A DNA stretch of 64,000 bases from the NCBI RefSeq assembly GCF_047511655.1, contig NC_133402.1, positions 61,942,951 through 62,006,950 of the forward strand, in the 5' to 3' direction. Shown here piece after piece: positions 1 to 10,520 of the stretch. Source of the stretch: Castor canadensis. Lineage: Eukaryota > Chordata > Mammalia > Rodentia > Castoridae. The translations under genes were made by a program, and so were the position numbers. The number at the start of each line of letters is the position of its first letter. Positions within the stretch are counted from its first letter, which is position 1. Below the pieces are notes generated by a model. It was not told the DNA's origin, did no database searches, and worked only from the letters and a program-made list of their open reading frames with translations.

Positions 1-7
1 GATGAGG

Positions 8-226
8 GTTTTTTTATTTATTTGGTGGGACTGGGGTTTTGAACTCAGGGCTTCATGCTTACAAAGCAGGTGCTTTACCGCTTGAGACACCTCCAGTCCA
101 TTTTGCTCGGGTTATTTTGGAAATGGGGTCTCGAGAAGTATTTCCCAGGGCTGGCTTCAAACCTCGATCCTCCAGTTCTCAGCCTCCCAAGTAGTTGGGA
201 TTACAGGCGTGAACCACCAGAGCAGG
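8..226 (-). mobile_element. Composite SINE (B1-like + tRNA-type)
   Basis: The tRNA-type half reads in reverse from 41 (ggttttgaactcagggcttc), and the B1-like half ends gggattacaggcgtgaacca. It sits against the 3' end of the LTR-like element that follows. Confidence 0.85.
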
Positions 227-305
227 GTAAGATCAGAAAAGGGCTGAAGAAAATAGAGACACAGGGACAAAAGGTAGACTGGTCCTGTCAAAGTTACCTT
301 TTTAG

Positions 306-362
306 ACGGGATGGAGCTCAGCAGTGCAGCCCCTTGCCTGGCCTGGGTTCCACCCCCAGCAG
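306..362 (+). mobile_element. Degenerate ID-type SINE fragment
   Basis: gggatggagctcagcagtgc ... cctgggttccacccccagca resembles an old ID unit with A- and B-box remnants. It accounts for part of the gap in the LTR-like match. Confidence 0.5.
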
Positions 363-667
363 GAGTTGGGGGCAGTTTTCTTTCTTCTAAGGCAGGCCCG
401 GGAGACAGGACAACGGCAAGGCCTGATGGGTAAACCTCCTCCCACTTGCGGTCACCTGTCTGTGCGAGGATGGGGCAGAGAGAACTTCATCTTCTTGCCA
501 ACTGAAACTGGTCTGCTGGGCGATGTGGCCGGGACCTCTCTCAGGAGGTCACATGAGCAGCTTAGTTTCAGCTCGGTGAGGTGGAACTTTAGCAGGAGTG
601 ACTCCATCTTGATTTTTACCCTGGTCCGTTGACGCTTGTGCACAGCTTAGTCCAAACCAGTGGCCTC

Positions 668-764
668 CGGGCTGGGAGGAAGCTCAGTGGTACAGTGCTT
701 GCCTAGCATGCACAGGCCCTGGGTTTGATCTCAGCACCGAAAAAGAAAAGAAAACAGAAAACAA
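668..764 (+). mobile_element. ID-type SINE inside the LTR-like element
   Basis: ggctgggaggaagctcagtg ... gccctgggtttgatctcagc with an A-rich tail. Near-identical 15-base flanks (aaaccagtggcctcc before, aaaacaatggcctcc after) look like a diverged target-site duplication. Confidence 0.8.
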
Positions 765-845
765 TGGCCTCCTATGATTTTTATTGGTTGTTACCTTTTC
801 TCCCAGGCTTAGGCTTTAGAATCCTCGTGTTTTTGTTCTGTCTTT

Positions 846-965
846 AACCTTCGTACTGTTATGATCGCTGTACAGGGGGTCTCACTGTGACATGTCCGCC
901 TATGGCATGTGATGAACCCCCACTAAGTCCACCCCCTCCCTTATTCTCCCTCATCCTCCTCCCCC
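846..965. repeat. Dispersed repeat, copy 1 of 3 (unassigned)
   Basis: gtacagggggtctcactgtgacatgtcc... then a C-rich pyrimidine tract. The same ground plan recurs at 1010-1140 and 40617-40745. Possibly an old LINE-1 3' end; I do not recognise the family. Confidence 0.45.
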
Positions 966-1009
966 GAATCTGGGGATTTTTTTTTTTTTGTTCTTTTAAT
1001 GAATAGCTC

Positions 1010-1140
1010 TATCAACTTTATTTATTTATTTTATAATGTTTTAATGAGGATATATTCATTATGGGGGGGGATTCATAGTGACAATTCCTTTAGACTTAGT
1101 GTACACTGGTCCGATCGCCCCATTGCCTCCCCCTCACCAG
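1010..1140. repeat. Dispersed repeat, copy 2 of 3 (unassigned)
   Basis: AT-rich lead-in, then gggggggattcatagtgaca, agtgtacactggtccgatcg and a C-rich end: the same layout as 846-965, in direct orientation 170 bases away. Confidence 0.45.
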
Positions 1141-1751
1141 AATCCTGGCTTGTCAAGGGCGTGGGCTCAGGACCCGTAAACTACTTTCCCCTGGCAGTGG
1201 AAAGTTACAGCAGGCGAGAAGCCACGCGGGCTGATCTGGTGAGTGCTCATCTCAGGAATGCGGGGGGCTGCGGGGCGAGGGCCCGGCCAGCGCATGTCAG
1301 GACGGGTAACCGAGACAGTGGGGAAAGAGCCGTCCAGCTGCACACGGTTCCCAGGCCCTGGCTGCACCTTGCTTCTGGGGGGCGGCGTGCCCTCCAGGCC
1401 TGGCCTCTGCTTGCTCACGTCCCAGGCCCGGCCCATAAAACAGCAGGGCGGACACGACGGTGCACGGCGCTGTCCAGGCATGTGCGGGTCCCACCCGTGT
1501 TATGCTACTGAATGTCTGTGAGCAGCGTTTGTCGTCCTACCCATCTCCCTGTCTAACAAATGCTCAGTCACTTAGGCCTGCCATCCAGTCTGTGCACTGT
1601 CTGGTCACCTTGGCTCTCACCCTGCACAGGCCAGTCTTGGTCATTTTGTCATTCACTGTGCCCACCCGTTATGTATAGGGATGAAAACAGGCCAGAGAAA
1701 TTCATGTATTTCATTTGGGAATTTAAGAAGGTGAAAGACATTAACTGAAGA
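1141..1751. other. Unique intergenic sequence, no gene recognised
   Basis: Moderately GC-rich around 1250-1450, with overlapping open frames on both strands, which is expected from composition. No domain or splice pattern supports an exon. Confidence 0.6.
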
Positions 1752-2066
1752 GCCAGGCACCGTGGCTCACACTTGCAATCCCAGCTACTCTGGAGACTGG
1801 GATGATTGTGGTTCTAGGCCAGTCCAGGGGAAAAGCTGGTGAGACCCCATCTCAACAAACATGCCAGACATGGTGGTATGTGCCTGTCATCCCAGCTATG
1901 CGGGAGGTGTAGGTAGTTGAAGAGGAGGTTGGCCCTGGGCAAAAAGAAGAGACCATATCTGAAAAATAACAAAGCAGAAAACAGGCCAGAGCATGGCTAA
2001 CATGGTAGAACACCTGGCTACCAAGAACAAGGTCCTGAGTTCAAAACCCCAGGACCACAAACAAAT
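1752..2066 (+). mobile_element. Long composite SINE (two B1-like parts + tRNA-type)
   Basis: Two successive B1-like blocks (caccgtggctcacacttgca at 1757; catggtggtatgtgcctgtc at 1868) precede the tRNA-type end (gagttcaaaaccccaggacc at 2037). Longer and more diverged than most copies here. Confidence 0.8.
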
Positions 2067-2898
2067 GCACGAGCTGAAATCTGGGCTCTGTGAGAATTTA
2101 GATACAACTCCAGCCGCCATAGGCGAATGGGCTCAGGTGTTAGACACAGCTGCTGTGCTAGGCTGATGGCTTTCTTGTGTGCGACACCCAGAGGTGCGCA
2201 GAAGGCGCCAGTGGACTCCTGCACCCCCTTCGTGATGGGGCCAGTGTTAACTCGCCCCACGAGAGGGCGGGACAGTGGGAAGGACTAGAGGCAAAATGCG
2301 GCTCTAGTCATGACTCCAAGGGGAGTCATGACAGGAAGGAGGGAAGATTGCAGAACGAATGTCTGGCTAGCTCTTGTCTGCATGCAGGTGACAGGCTGTG
2401 ACACTTGGCCACTGGTGTGCCGCAGCCCTTGTGCTCATCTCTTCTGGACTCTTCGTGGGAGCGACAGGACACAGTTTGAAATAGGCACACAGGGGGTGTC
2501 TTTGCACCCCCCAAAACAGGCAAATCCTCTAAATCAGGTCTGGGTTTTTCTCAAGAGCAGGTTGTTAGGCATTTGCCCCCACATCCCTGACTGTCCCCAA
2601 AATACACCCAGTTTGGTCAGTTGTGACCCTGCCCAGGGCTGGCAGAGGCTGCCTCACACTTGGATTCCATTTGCAGAGGGTGTGCCAGCCCTAGGAGAGA
2701 AGTCAGTCACAGGCCGTCCCTCACCCGACAGAAAGGTGGACAAATGGTCTGGAAATTGGGTTCCAGGCCACAGACGTGTAAAAGCTGAGAGTGAGGACAC
2801 GAAAGCCAGGGCAAGCACGTGAGCCAGAACAGAAGGGGAGGAATGCAGGACAAGAGAACAGGCCCCGGGGTCTGTAGCCGCAGGACCAAAATGCTACA
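2067..2898. other. Unique intergenic sequence containing a perfect short hairpin
   Basis: No repeat family or gene recognised. The only marked structure is an 11-base inverted repeat with a 4-base loop at 2307-2332. Confidence 0.55.
2307..2332. repeat. Perfect 11-bp inverted repeat (hairpin)
   Basis: gtcatgactcc, loop aagg, ggagtcatgac. The arms contain TGACTC/GAGTCA half-sites resembling AP-1/CRE-family elements. No T-run follows, so it is not a Pol III terminator. Confidence 0.85.
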
Positions 2899-3068
2899 TG
2901 CGAGCCGAGCATGGTAGTACATGCCTGTAATACCAGCACTTGGAAGCTGAGGCAAGAGGATCACAAGTTTAAGGTCAGTCTGGGCTACATAGTGAGACCC
3001 TGTCTCAAAACACAAACACCAAGATGGGAGGGAAGGAAGAAAGGAGGGAGAAAGGAAGGAAGGAAGTT
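2899..3068 (+). mobile_element. B1-type SINE with GGAA-rich tail
   Basis: gagcatggtagtacatgcct ... ctacatagtgagaccctgtc, then an A-tail that has become a (GGAA)n-like run at 3027-3066. Confidence 0.85.
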
Positions 3069-3599
3069 CCATTCAATCCCGAATTGGAATTGCTTCACAG
3101 ACTGGGTTTGTTTAAAACATGGCGGTGGAGGGAAGGACGTGATGAGGCTGATGTCAGCGTGTTGGTTTGACGGAAGTCACTTGAGTTAGTGTGACCTGCC
3201 ATCTCCTTCCATGTCCACAATTCTTCTTCGGTATCTTCAGTTCTTCTGCAGAGGAACAGCCATGAATTTCACCCACAAGCAAACCATAGCCCCTGGTCCC
3301 CGACGGTGAACTTGACCTAGACTCTGCCCCAAGCCACGTGCTTTCTAGGACTCTTGGAAGGCAGGACATGAGAGGAAGGAGGTTGTACGACAGCTAGCTC
3401 TCCTTTCTTGCACAGGTGTCAAGTGCTGCTCAGGAAGGCCCCGCGGCCTTGCCCAGGGAGGACTCCCTGCTCCAGGATGATTTAAGACAATCATGGCGCT
3501 GAGCCATGCATCTCCTTGCAGTGATGGGTCTAGGCACGCACAGGTGGCCTCACCTCAGCCAATGAAAAGCAATCGGATGCCTGTCAGAATGTTCTGAGT
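3069..3599. other. Unique intergenic sequence
   Basis: Nothing recognised beyond short open frames without homology. Confidence 0.5.
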
Positions 3600-3672
3600 G
3601 GGTGGGGCACTGGGATTTGAACTCAGGGTCTCATGCTTGCTAGGCAGGCGCTGTACCACTTGAGCCAGCTCA
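3600..3672 (-). mobile_element. tRNA-type SINE unit
   Basis: ctgggatttgaactcagggt then ctaggcaggcgctgtaccac in reverse orientation, without a B1-like half. Confidence 0.8.
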
Positions 3673-3773
3673 GTTCTTGATGATGACATCACTGAGCCAC
3701 CAAACTTACAGAGGTCAAGAGATTTTCCTACCCTCACACTTCTTAAGAGAACAGACCTCTTTAGTGTCCAGTC

Positions 3774-3903
3774 AGTTAGTTAGTTGGTTAGTTAGTCAGC
3801 TAGAAACAGGGTCTTAGTATGTAGTCCAGGTTGGCCTCAAACTCACCATCCTCCTGCCTGTTTCCTAAGGGCTGGGATTACAGGGAGGCACCTCTACGCT
3901 CAG
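3774..3903 (-). mobile_element. B1-type SINE with (GTTA)n at its tail end
   Basis: A gttagtta-type tetramer run replaces the A-tail complement (3774-3800); then tatgtagtccaggttggcct and gggctgggattacag. Confidence 0.8.
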
Positions 3904-3944
3904 TTCATCCTTACTTTTCAATTGCTCTAAGGATGTTTTGTCCT

Positions 3945-4010
3945 GCAGTTCTGGGGTGGAATCAGGGCCTCATGTGCGCTGTCCTACTGAGCCACACCTT
4001 CAACCCCTGG
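3945..4010 (-). mobile_element. ID-type SINE fragment
   Basis: tggggtggaatcagggcctc ... gtcctactgagccacacctt, reverse orientation and diverged. Confidence 0.6.
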
Positions 4011-5121
4011 AAGGGAATTTTTCTCTATAAATTCCCTGCAGGCGAGGCTGGTCCCACCCAGTTTTCCAGTAACACACGTGTGACAGGAACTTGTGCCTGC
4101 TCTTTCTCACAGCCCCACCCACCCATCACCTGCTGCCACTCACCTCTCCCTCATGGAAAGATTTTTTTTTTTTTTAAACCTCACTTCGTTTTTTTTTTAA
4201 CTTTCTTTTCTGATTGATAGCAGAGACGACCTTTCTTGGAGCAAACTCTCTCAGAATGGTCTCTGGGAAGACAGTGTTTCCAGTTGATTCTCCTCTCCTT
4301 ATGTGGGCCTTCCAGATGTCTGTCTGGACACGACAGACACCCTCCATTGCACATTGTGAATGCTGCCAGCTGACGGTTCTTCCTGGGGTCTTCCTGTCTG
4401 AAGGGCTGCACCTGGGTAAAACAATGACAGCGCTCACAATAGCAGAAGGACAAAGCCACCGGGCCTGAAAGTAATGCGGCCCATTTGGTACCCCGCAACC
4501 ATCCCCAGGTCTCTTTGGAGCACACCAAGGCGGGTTTGTAAAAGCTCGAAGGGAGCAAACGGTGAATCACGGTGCCAGTCAGCCATGGCAGCTGTGACGG
4601 AGTGGCAGGGCTGGCCATCGGGTCACAGCCACGGCCCTGGCCAGAGGCCACAGAGACAATGGACGGTTACAACACAGGTCCTTCATTTCAGCCCTCCCCC
4701 CTTCCCGCACAACCTCCCCTTACAATTCTGAAAGGGAACATGGTCGTTAAAGGCAGGACAGACACAGGCAGATTACAATCTTACAATTTTTGCCAGAAAG
4801 AAGGGGCCCGCCTCATGAATCACCAACCACTATTCTTTGTGGGGCTTTTGCTCAGCTTGCTTCCTGAGTTCTATCAATTGCCAGGGGTTTTTCCCTGCTT
4901 AAGGAAAAACCTCTCTTTGAATTAATCCCCGTCCCCCATCTCTGATGTCAAAGTCTTCCAGCAACACAGGCCACATGAGCCAGGGTAGGGCACCTTCATT
5001 GTCAGTATCAGAAAGGAGAGGGTGACATGAACTGGGATGTCTGGGGCTGTGAGATGAGGTCACAGAGCCTGGACACCCTTGACTTTCTCTCCAGCATCTG
5101 TGGAGCCAACCACACAGGTCC
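4011..5121. other. Unique or very old intergenic sequence
   Basis: About 1.1 kb without a recognised repeat or gene. Open frames on both strands around 4180-4650 have no domain and do not form a splice-linked series. Two T-runs sit near 4160-4200. Confidence 0.5.
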
Positions 5122-5228
5122 TTTGCCAGGAACTTGCTATGTAGCCCAGGCTGGCCTTGAACTTGCAATCCTCCTTCCTCTGCCTCCTAAGTGCTGAGTC
5201 CACAGGGGTGCATCCCCACACCAGGCTC
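5122..5228 (-). mobile_element. B1-type SINE
   Basis: tatgtagcccaggctggcct, tgcctcctaagtgctgagtc and cacaccaggctc, with base changes in the usual gggattacagg block. Confidence 0.8.
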
Positions 5229-5429
5229 TCAGGCTGATCTTAGTTAATAATAAACATTATTATTTCTATCTGTACTAGTGTGAAGAGCCCTGCCTTACGG
5301 GGAATTGTGCCTGCTGAATACAGCTCATTAATTCTTTGGTTATGTGAGGCCCAGGCTCTCAGGCTGCTCTGTTTCAGGCTCTCTTTTTCTTCACTCTTCT
5401 CTCTCAGTCCTTGCCATCATCATCACAGA

Positions 5430-5925
5430 GTTTCTGTTAGATAAAAACTACAGGAGGCCATTGTTTTGGACTAAGCTGTGCACAAATGTCAATGGACCAG
5501 GCTAAAAATCAAAATGGAGTCACTCATGCTAAAGTTCCACCTCACCAAGCTGAAACTAAGCTGTTTATCTGACCCCCTGAGAAGTCAGGACTAGAGAAGT
5601 CCTGGCCACATCGCCAAGCAGACCAGTTTCAGTTGGCAAGAAGATGAAGTTCTCTCTGCCCCATCCTCGCACAGACAGGTGACCTGAAGTGGGAGGAGGC
5701 TTACCCATCAGGCCTTGCCGTTGTCCTGTCTCCCTGACCCCAGTTTATAGGGGAAATAACTTTGAAGTGACCAGTCTTTCTGCTTTTTGTTTTTTGTTTG
5801 CTTCAGCCCTTTTTTGATCTATAGAACCCAGCATTTCTGCTAGGCCCATTGGAGAATTTTTTCTGCTTTATGGAATGAGGGGGTTACCAATTCCAGAAGA
5901 AGCCAAAATAAAGCCAATTAAAATC
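5430..5925 (+). mobile_element. LTR-like element, plus copy
   Basis: Pairs in inverted orientation with 231-790; shared text includes ccattgttttggactaagct, ccacctcaccaagctgaaac and gacaggtgacctgaagtggg. AATAAA lies at 5907-5912. No protein frame. Probably a solitary LTR or non-autonomous element; edges are approximate. Confidence 0.6.
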
Positions 5926-6056
5926 ATGAAACCAAATCATTGCAATTTTGTCCTTTGATACCTCATTTAGTCTCTGCCTATTTTTCTCCTTCTTTGGTGA
6001 TTCTATTAAGATTTATCAAAGTTCTGAACCATGGGTAGACATTTCTATGTTTCCCA

Positions 6057-6162
6057 AAACCTCCCCTCCCTCCCCTCCCTCTCCTTCACTCTCTCCCCTT
6101 CCTCTCCTCCCCTCCCCTCCCTCTCCTGCCCTCCCCTTCCCTCTTCTCTCCTCTGCCTTTTA
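6057..6162 (+). repeat. Polypyrimidine (CCCTCC-rich) tract
   Basis: About 100 bases almost entirely C and T, in irregular CCTCCC units; the opposite strand is a G-rich polypurine run. Confidence 0.9.
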
Positions 6163-6349
6163 AATCAGTTGAAAGCTTTAACACCCCTGAGCCTGCCATG
6201 GCAGGGTCCTGTCAAATCCAGAGCTGCCTTAGGCATCTTTCCTACTGTCCTGATCCAAAGTCCAGCAGTCACACTTTCCTTGGCCCCCACTCTCCAAGGT
6301 CTTTTCTGGGCAAGTTGCAAGTTTTTCAAACTTTCTTCTCCCCCCCGCC

Positions 6350-6464
6350 CCCTTTTTTTTTCAGACAGTTTCACTGTGTAGCCCGGGGTAGCATCAAACT
6401 CCCAATCCTCCTGCCTCAGTCTCCTGAGTGCTGGGATTACAGGCGTGAATCACCACACCTGGCT
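6350..6464 (-). mobile_element. B1-type SINE
   Basis: T-run, then cactgtgtagcccggggtag, tgctgggattacaggcgtga and caccacacctggc: a nearly complete monomer. Confidence 0.88.
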
Positions 6465-7337
6465 TCCTCTGTGTTTGCTCACAATTCTCACTGTAAACTT
6501 GGTTAAAAGCAGCCAGCAATAACCATGCCACAGCTTGGATGCTGAGCTGCCTTAAAATTTCCTTCACCAGATTAATTGCTCAGTCACCTAGAAACTCAGC
6601 CTCCCACAAAGTCTCAGGGCACAGACACAGTGTAGACAAGTTCTTTGCCACAATGTAACATGAATGGCTACTGGTCCAATTCCCAACGGAGTCCTGTTCC
6701 ACCTGACGCCTCATGAGCACAGCCTTTACACGCAAGCATTCTGGTCTCTGAGCTCTTCCAGGACCGCCCGTTCCCGTGGCACCCTGGGGCGTCTCTAGCC
6801 TGCTGCTCCAAGCTTTTCCAAACTCCTCCTGCAAGCCAGTTCCAAAGGTTAGGGGCCATGCGATGTGGTTTTGTTACAGCAGCCACAGCGAAGCCACTCC
6901 TGGTATCGATTTTCTGTATTGGTGTCTCATTGCTGTGTGAAAAGAGCTGAGAAAAGTGACAGAGGAAGGGAAGATGAATTGTGGCTTGTGGATTCAGACT
7001 TTCCCATCCATCCTGGCAGGGAGGGTGTGCTGCAGCAGAGGGGCTCACATCACAGCAGCCGGGAAGCAGAGAGAAAGAACGCCTGTGCTACCTCCCCAAA
7101 CTCTGAAAAGCTACCAGTGAGGGTGACAAACTTTCTCTCTGCAGCATTTGGGAAAATAAAAAGTTACAGTGAAACAACATGGACAGAGGCTTTCAAAATG
7201 GAGTGTGTGTGGCGGGGGGTGATGACTCCAGCTGCTGCCTGGAATGAGAACCCTCTAGAACCCTCTAGAACCACAACTGGCCAGACAGTGACATTGTGCC
7301 CCGAGCCTCAAGTTGTGTGTCAAGAAGTTATTGAGCC
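6465..7337. other. Intergenic sequence with long open frames but no recognised gene
   Basis: The + frame 6865-7473 is open for 202 codons but runs into the B1 fragment downstream and shows no domain. A short direct duplication of gaaccctcta lies near 7248-7272. Confidence 0.5.
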
Positions 7338-7408
7338 CCTTACATTTGCGATCCTCCTGCCTCCACCTGCCGAATGCTGGGATTACAGGCATGTGCCAGC
7401 AAGCTCAA
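7338..7408 (-). mobile_element. B1-type SINE fragment
   Basis: ttgcgatcctcctgcctcca and gaatgctgggattacaggca; only one half of the monomer remains. Confidence 0.75.
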
Positions 7409-7687
7409 TGATTGCTGACTTATTCACAATGAACTTTAATTGCCGAAGCATGGTCTATGATGACATACTGTAGGTTTAACTGAAGGTGCTAAGAACCTTC
7501 CAGGTCAATATTTCTGGGAAATTCCCTTTGCTCTCTGTACGCAGAGAATAAAGTGCTCTCCAGGGGTCAAAAGGTAAGATCAACAAGTTCCTCTTTCGCC
7601 TATATAAGCCAAGTTTAGATTTTTCTCTGGGTACACACACACAATCTTGCATTTGTATAATGCTGAACAATTTGTAAAGAATATTCA

Positions 7688-7885
7688 AGCCGGGCACTGG
7701 TGGCTCACGACTGTGGTCCTAGTTACTCAGAAGGCAGAGATCAGGAGGATCAAGGTTTGAAGCCAGCCTTTGCAAATAGTTATCGAGACCCTGTCTTGAA
7801 AAAAACCTGTCACAAGAAAGGGCTGGTGGAGTGCTCAAGGTGAAGGCCCTGAGTTCAAATCCCAGTACCACAAAAAAAAAAAAAA
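7688..7885 (+). mobile_element. Composite SINE
   Basis: ggcactggtggctcacgact, then ggctggtggagtgctcaagg and gagttcaaatcccagtacca with a 13-A tail. The tRNA-type half has lost part of its A-box spacing. Confidence 0.88.
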
Positions 7886-8154
7886 CAAAGGAAGGGATTA
7901 AGGACCCAAAAAGTCTCCAGCACCTAGAAGCCTCCTTGTGCCCCTTGCCAGTCATGACCTGTGCCTTCTCTTCTAATAAAAGTCACCATGACCCTGACTT
8001 TTGTGGAAACCACTTTGCTTTTCTGTGTTTTCCACTCTAACTGGCGTATCTAAGCACCATAGTTACTGCGTACCTGTTTCCAAACTCTATTTAGCCGGGG
8101 TCACTGCGTCAAGCTTCATTTACCCAGGATGCTCGTGACAGCCGCCCCTGTCCA

Positions 8155-8290
8155 CACGAGGGTACTTTGGTTTTTATCATTGCTCTGTAGTATTCCACAC
8201 ACACACACACACACCACCAAAGATTTCTCCGTTCTGATATTGACAGCTATGGGAATTGCCCCAACTCGTGTCTGTGATAAGTGACAGAAC
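8155..8290 (-). mobile_element. Old LINE-1 ORF2 3' fragment with embedded (CA)n
   Basis: ttgctctgtagtattcca is the reverse of the LINE-1 ggaatactac... text; a (CA)n run at 8195-8214 interrupts it. Short and diverged. Confidence 0.4.
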
Positions 8291-9259
8291 TTTGCAGACC
8301 TGCTGCACACTGAATCAAGTGGACATTTTTTTTTTTTTACAAATGCACAGGTGTTTTCTATCTCTCTCTGTCCAGAAACAATGTTTTCCCTACATACACA
8401 CCCAGTCCCTTCCCTACCACCCTGCCTGCCTCGCCTTGCAACTGTGCAAATGCTGCAGGAGCAGCCAGGGCCAGAGCTGCTCAAGACCTCGGAGGTCAAA
8501 GCCTTTCAGGCCTCCCTTCCTTTCTGCTTCGGATTTGACTTAGGGTGACAAAAGCAAGGACAACGAAAAACACCTAAAGGCATGAGAAGAATTCTGCATT
8601 TCCATCAGGTCTGGGGGAGCAGGCTGTGGACACCTCACCTGGGGAGAGGGGTTCCACTTCCAGCAGGGAGAAGAAGGGGTGGCTGGCTGCACCCCACACA
8701 CACACACTGTCTGGCTTCTGCTCCTTTTCAGGGCCTGGGCCTCAGTCCATTTTCAGGAGGGGACAGTGATGCCAGCAGCAAAGGGGCTCCTTCCAGCTGT
8801 AGGCCACACAAGAAGCCAGCGGGATGGGATGGGCTGTCGCCTTACTCCAGCAGCCCAGCTTGGGGAAAGTGGGCTGGGGTCTCCTGCTTCACCAAAAGGG
8901 GCCTGGGTGAACTTGGCCACAGAGGATGGCAGCAAGAGAACTGGTGGGAAGGGGTCTGAGCTGATGGGCTTTCTCACTGGGGACCAAAATGGAGAGCTTG
9001 GGAGAAGGAAGGCTTCTGTACAGAGTTCAGCTCAGCCTAAAGGCTCCCTCCTCAACCCAAGCTTCCCCTCGTCACCTGACAGAAAAGCCATCCAGCATTT
9101 ATGGTTTGTTTTGGACTTTCTTGTTTCTGTGGGTTGAACTTGCATTTTTCAGCCATCCCTTATTGGCAGGACATCTTGGTGCAGGTTGATTTGATAATAT
9201 GAATCAGAGGTTGGAAATGTGTTTTTCCTTTGACCAAACCTCTCCACTTGCAGGAAGCC
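8291..9259. other. Unique intergenic sequence
   Basis: GC-moderate, with overlapping frames (8582-9189) lacking any domain. A short (CA)n lies at 8696-8708. No gene supported. Confidence 0.5.
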
Positions 9260-9520
9260 CTCCCAAGGAAATTGTCAGACAATAGACACCAGGCTACACA
9301 CCACAGCACTATTTATGGTATAGAGAGACTGGAGACAACCCAGCCACAATAAGGAACCAGTTAAATCCATTCCTGGACAGCCTTATAGGAATGTTATCAA
9401 AGAATGTTTAATGGCATGGAATGATGTTTACTCTATGATAAGAGAGAAACCTATTACAAAATGGAATTTAACAATATGATTCCCAAGAGAGAGCAAGACT
9501 GAAAGGATATATATCTTCAT
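9260..9520 (+). mobile_element. Old LINE-1 ORF2 C-terminal fragment
   Basis: cactatttatggtatagaga ... caacccagccacaataagga ... accagttaaatccattcctg resembles the end of LINE-1 ORF2, with many changes and no open frame. Confidence 0.6.
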
Positions 9521-9536
9521 AGAAATTCATCTACAT

Positions 9537-9642
9537 CTTGAGCACGGTGGTGCACGCCTGTAATCCCAGCACTTGAGAGGGAGGCAGGAAGGTCACAAGT
9601 TTGAGGCCAGCCTGCACTACATACTTGAAAAAAGAAAAAACA
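9537..9642 (+). mobile_element. B1-type SINE
   Basis: gagcacggtggtgcacgcct, gtaatcccagcacttgagag, then gaaaaaagaaaaaac tail; slightly short at the 3' side. Confidence 0.85.
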
Positions 9643-9696
9643 CATATTTATGTATTTTTAGGATGTGTATACACTACACACAGTGCTTTTAAATCT

Positions 9697-9916
9697 TTTG
9701 GGGTTTTTTTGTTTTGTTTTGTTTTTTGTTTTTTCGGTTCTGGGGATTGAATTCAGGGCCTACACCTTGAGCCATTCCACCAGCCCTTTTTTGTGAAGGG
9801 TTTTTTGCGATAGGGTCTCTCAAACTATTTGCCCCAGGCTGGCTTTGAACCCCGACGCTCCTGATCTCTGCCTCCTGAGTAGCTAGGATTACAGGCGTGA
9901 GCCACCGACGCCCTGC
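9697..9916 (-). mobile_element. Composite SINE
   Basis: (TTTTG)n at the tail end, ggggattgaattcagggcct, then agctaggattacaggcgtga. Part of the tRNA-type half is deleted. Confidence 0.88.
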
Positions 9917-9961
9917 ACTGGTTTCTTGAAGACTGAATTTCACCTAAAGAGTTATTTGGTT

Positions 9962-10192
9962 GGGGCTGGGTGTGCTGACACATACGTGTAATCTCAGTAC
10001 ACCGGAGGCAAAGGGAAGAGGACTGTGGTCCAAGGCCAGGTTGGCAAAATTTGAGACTCTATCCGAAAAAAAAAAAAAACCACATGCTATAGCAAAAGGG
10101 TTGGGAGCAAGTCTCCAGGGATAGAGTGCTTGCCTAGGAAGGAGGAGACCCTGGGTTCAAACCCCAGCACCACCAAAAAATAAATAAAATAG
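9962..10192 (+). mobile_element. Composite SINE
   Basis: gggtgtgctgacacatacgt start, internal 14-A run, then agagtgcttgcctaggaagg and gggttcaaaccccagcacca with an AAATA-type tail. Confidence 0.85.
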
Positions 10193-10399
10193 GTACTTTA
10201 TTGCAGCTCACTTTTCCCTCCTTATGTTCAAGACTGAAGCTGGTTTTAAGAAATATCATGCTATCACTGTCATAAAAATGTGTGACTTTCAAATGCTTCA
10301 TTCGTTTACTTGTCCCTTCCTTATTATTCAGTACTGAATGGCAAGGAGCCAGCCACGGACAGAGCTAAGGAAGAGACTTTGCATGGCTCTTAAATATGT

Positions 10400-10520
10400 C
10401 ATAATGAGTAAAAATGAGCAACTTGTTGCCCACTCATACAATGGAATAGTACAAAGCAATAAAAAAGAATAGGCTTGCTACTTGCAGTGAGTGAATATCA
10501 AACACGTAATGCCTCATGGA
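10400..10520 (+). mobile_element. Old LINE-1 ORF2 3' fragment
   Basis: cccactcatacaatggaata then agcaataaaaaagaatag corresponds to the conserved end of LINE-1 ORF2. Confidence 0.55.

Larger units (their letters stand above)
231..790 (-). mobile_element. LTR-like element, minus copy, interrupted by two SINEs
   Basis: The reverse complement matches 5436-5821 over most of its length, for example gacaggtgacc, gccaagcagaccagtttcag and gtggaactttagc in reverse. It is interrupted by an ID-like unit near 306-362 and another ID at 668-764. No coding capacity is seen. I call it LTR-like because the + copy carries a promoter-sized body and AATAAA; the family is not identified. Confidence 0.65.

Noticed and set aside
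1243..1521. GC-rich open frame ahead of a gtgagt-like donor as a first exon
   Set aside because: No CpG-island promoter features and no downstream partner exon could be identified.
6865..7473. 202-codon + strand frame
   Set aside because: No domain, no splice structure, and it runs through a B1 fragment.
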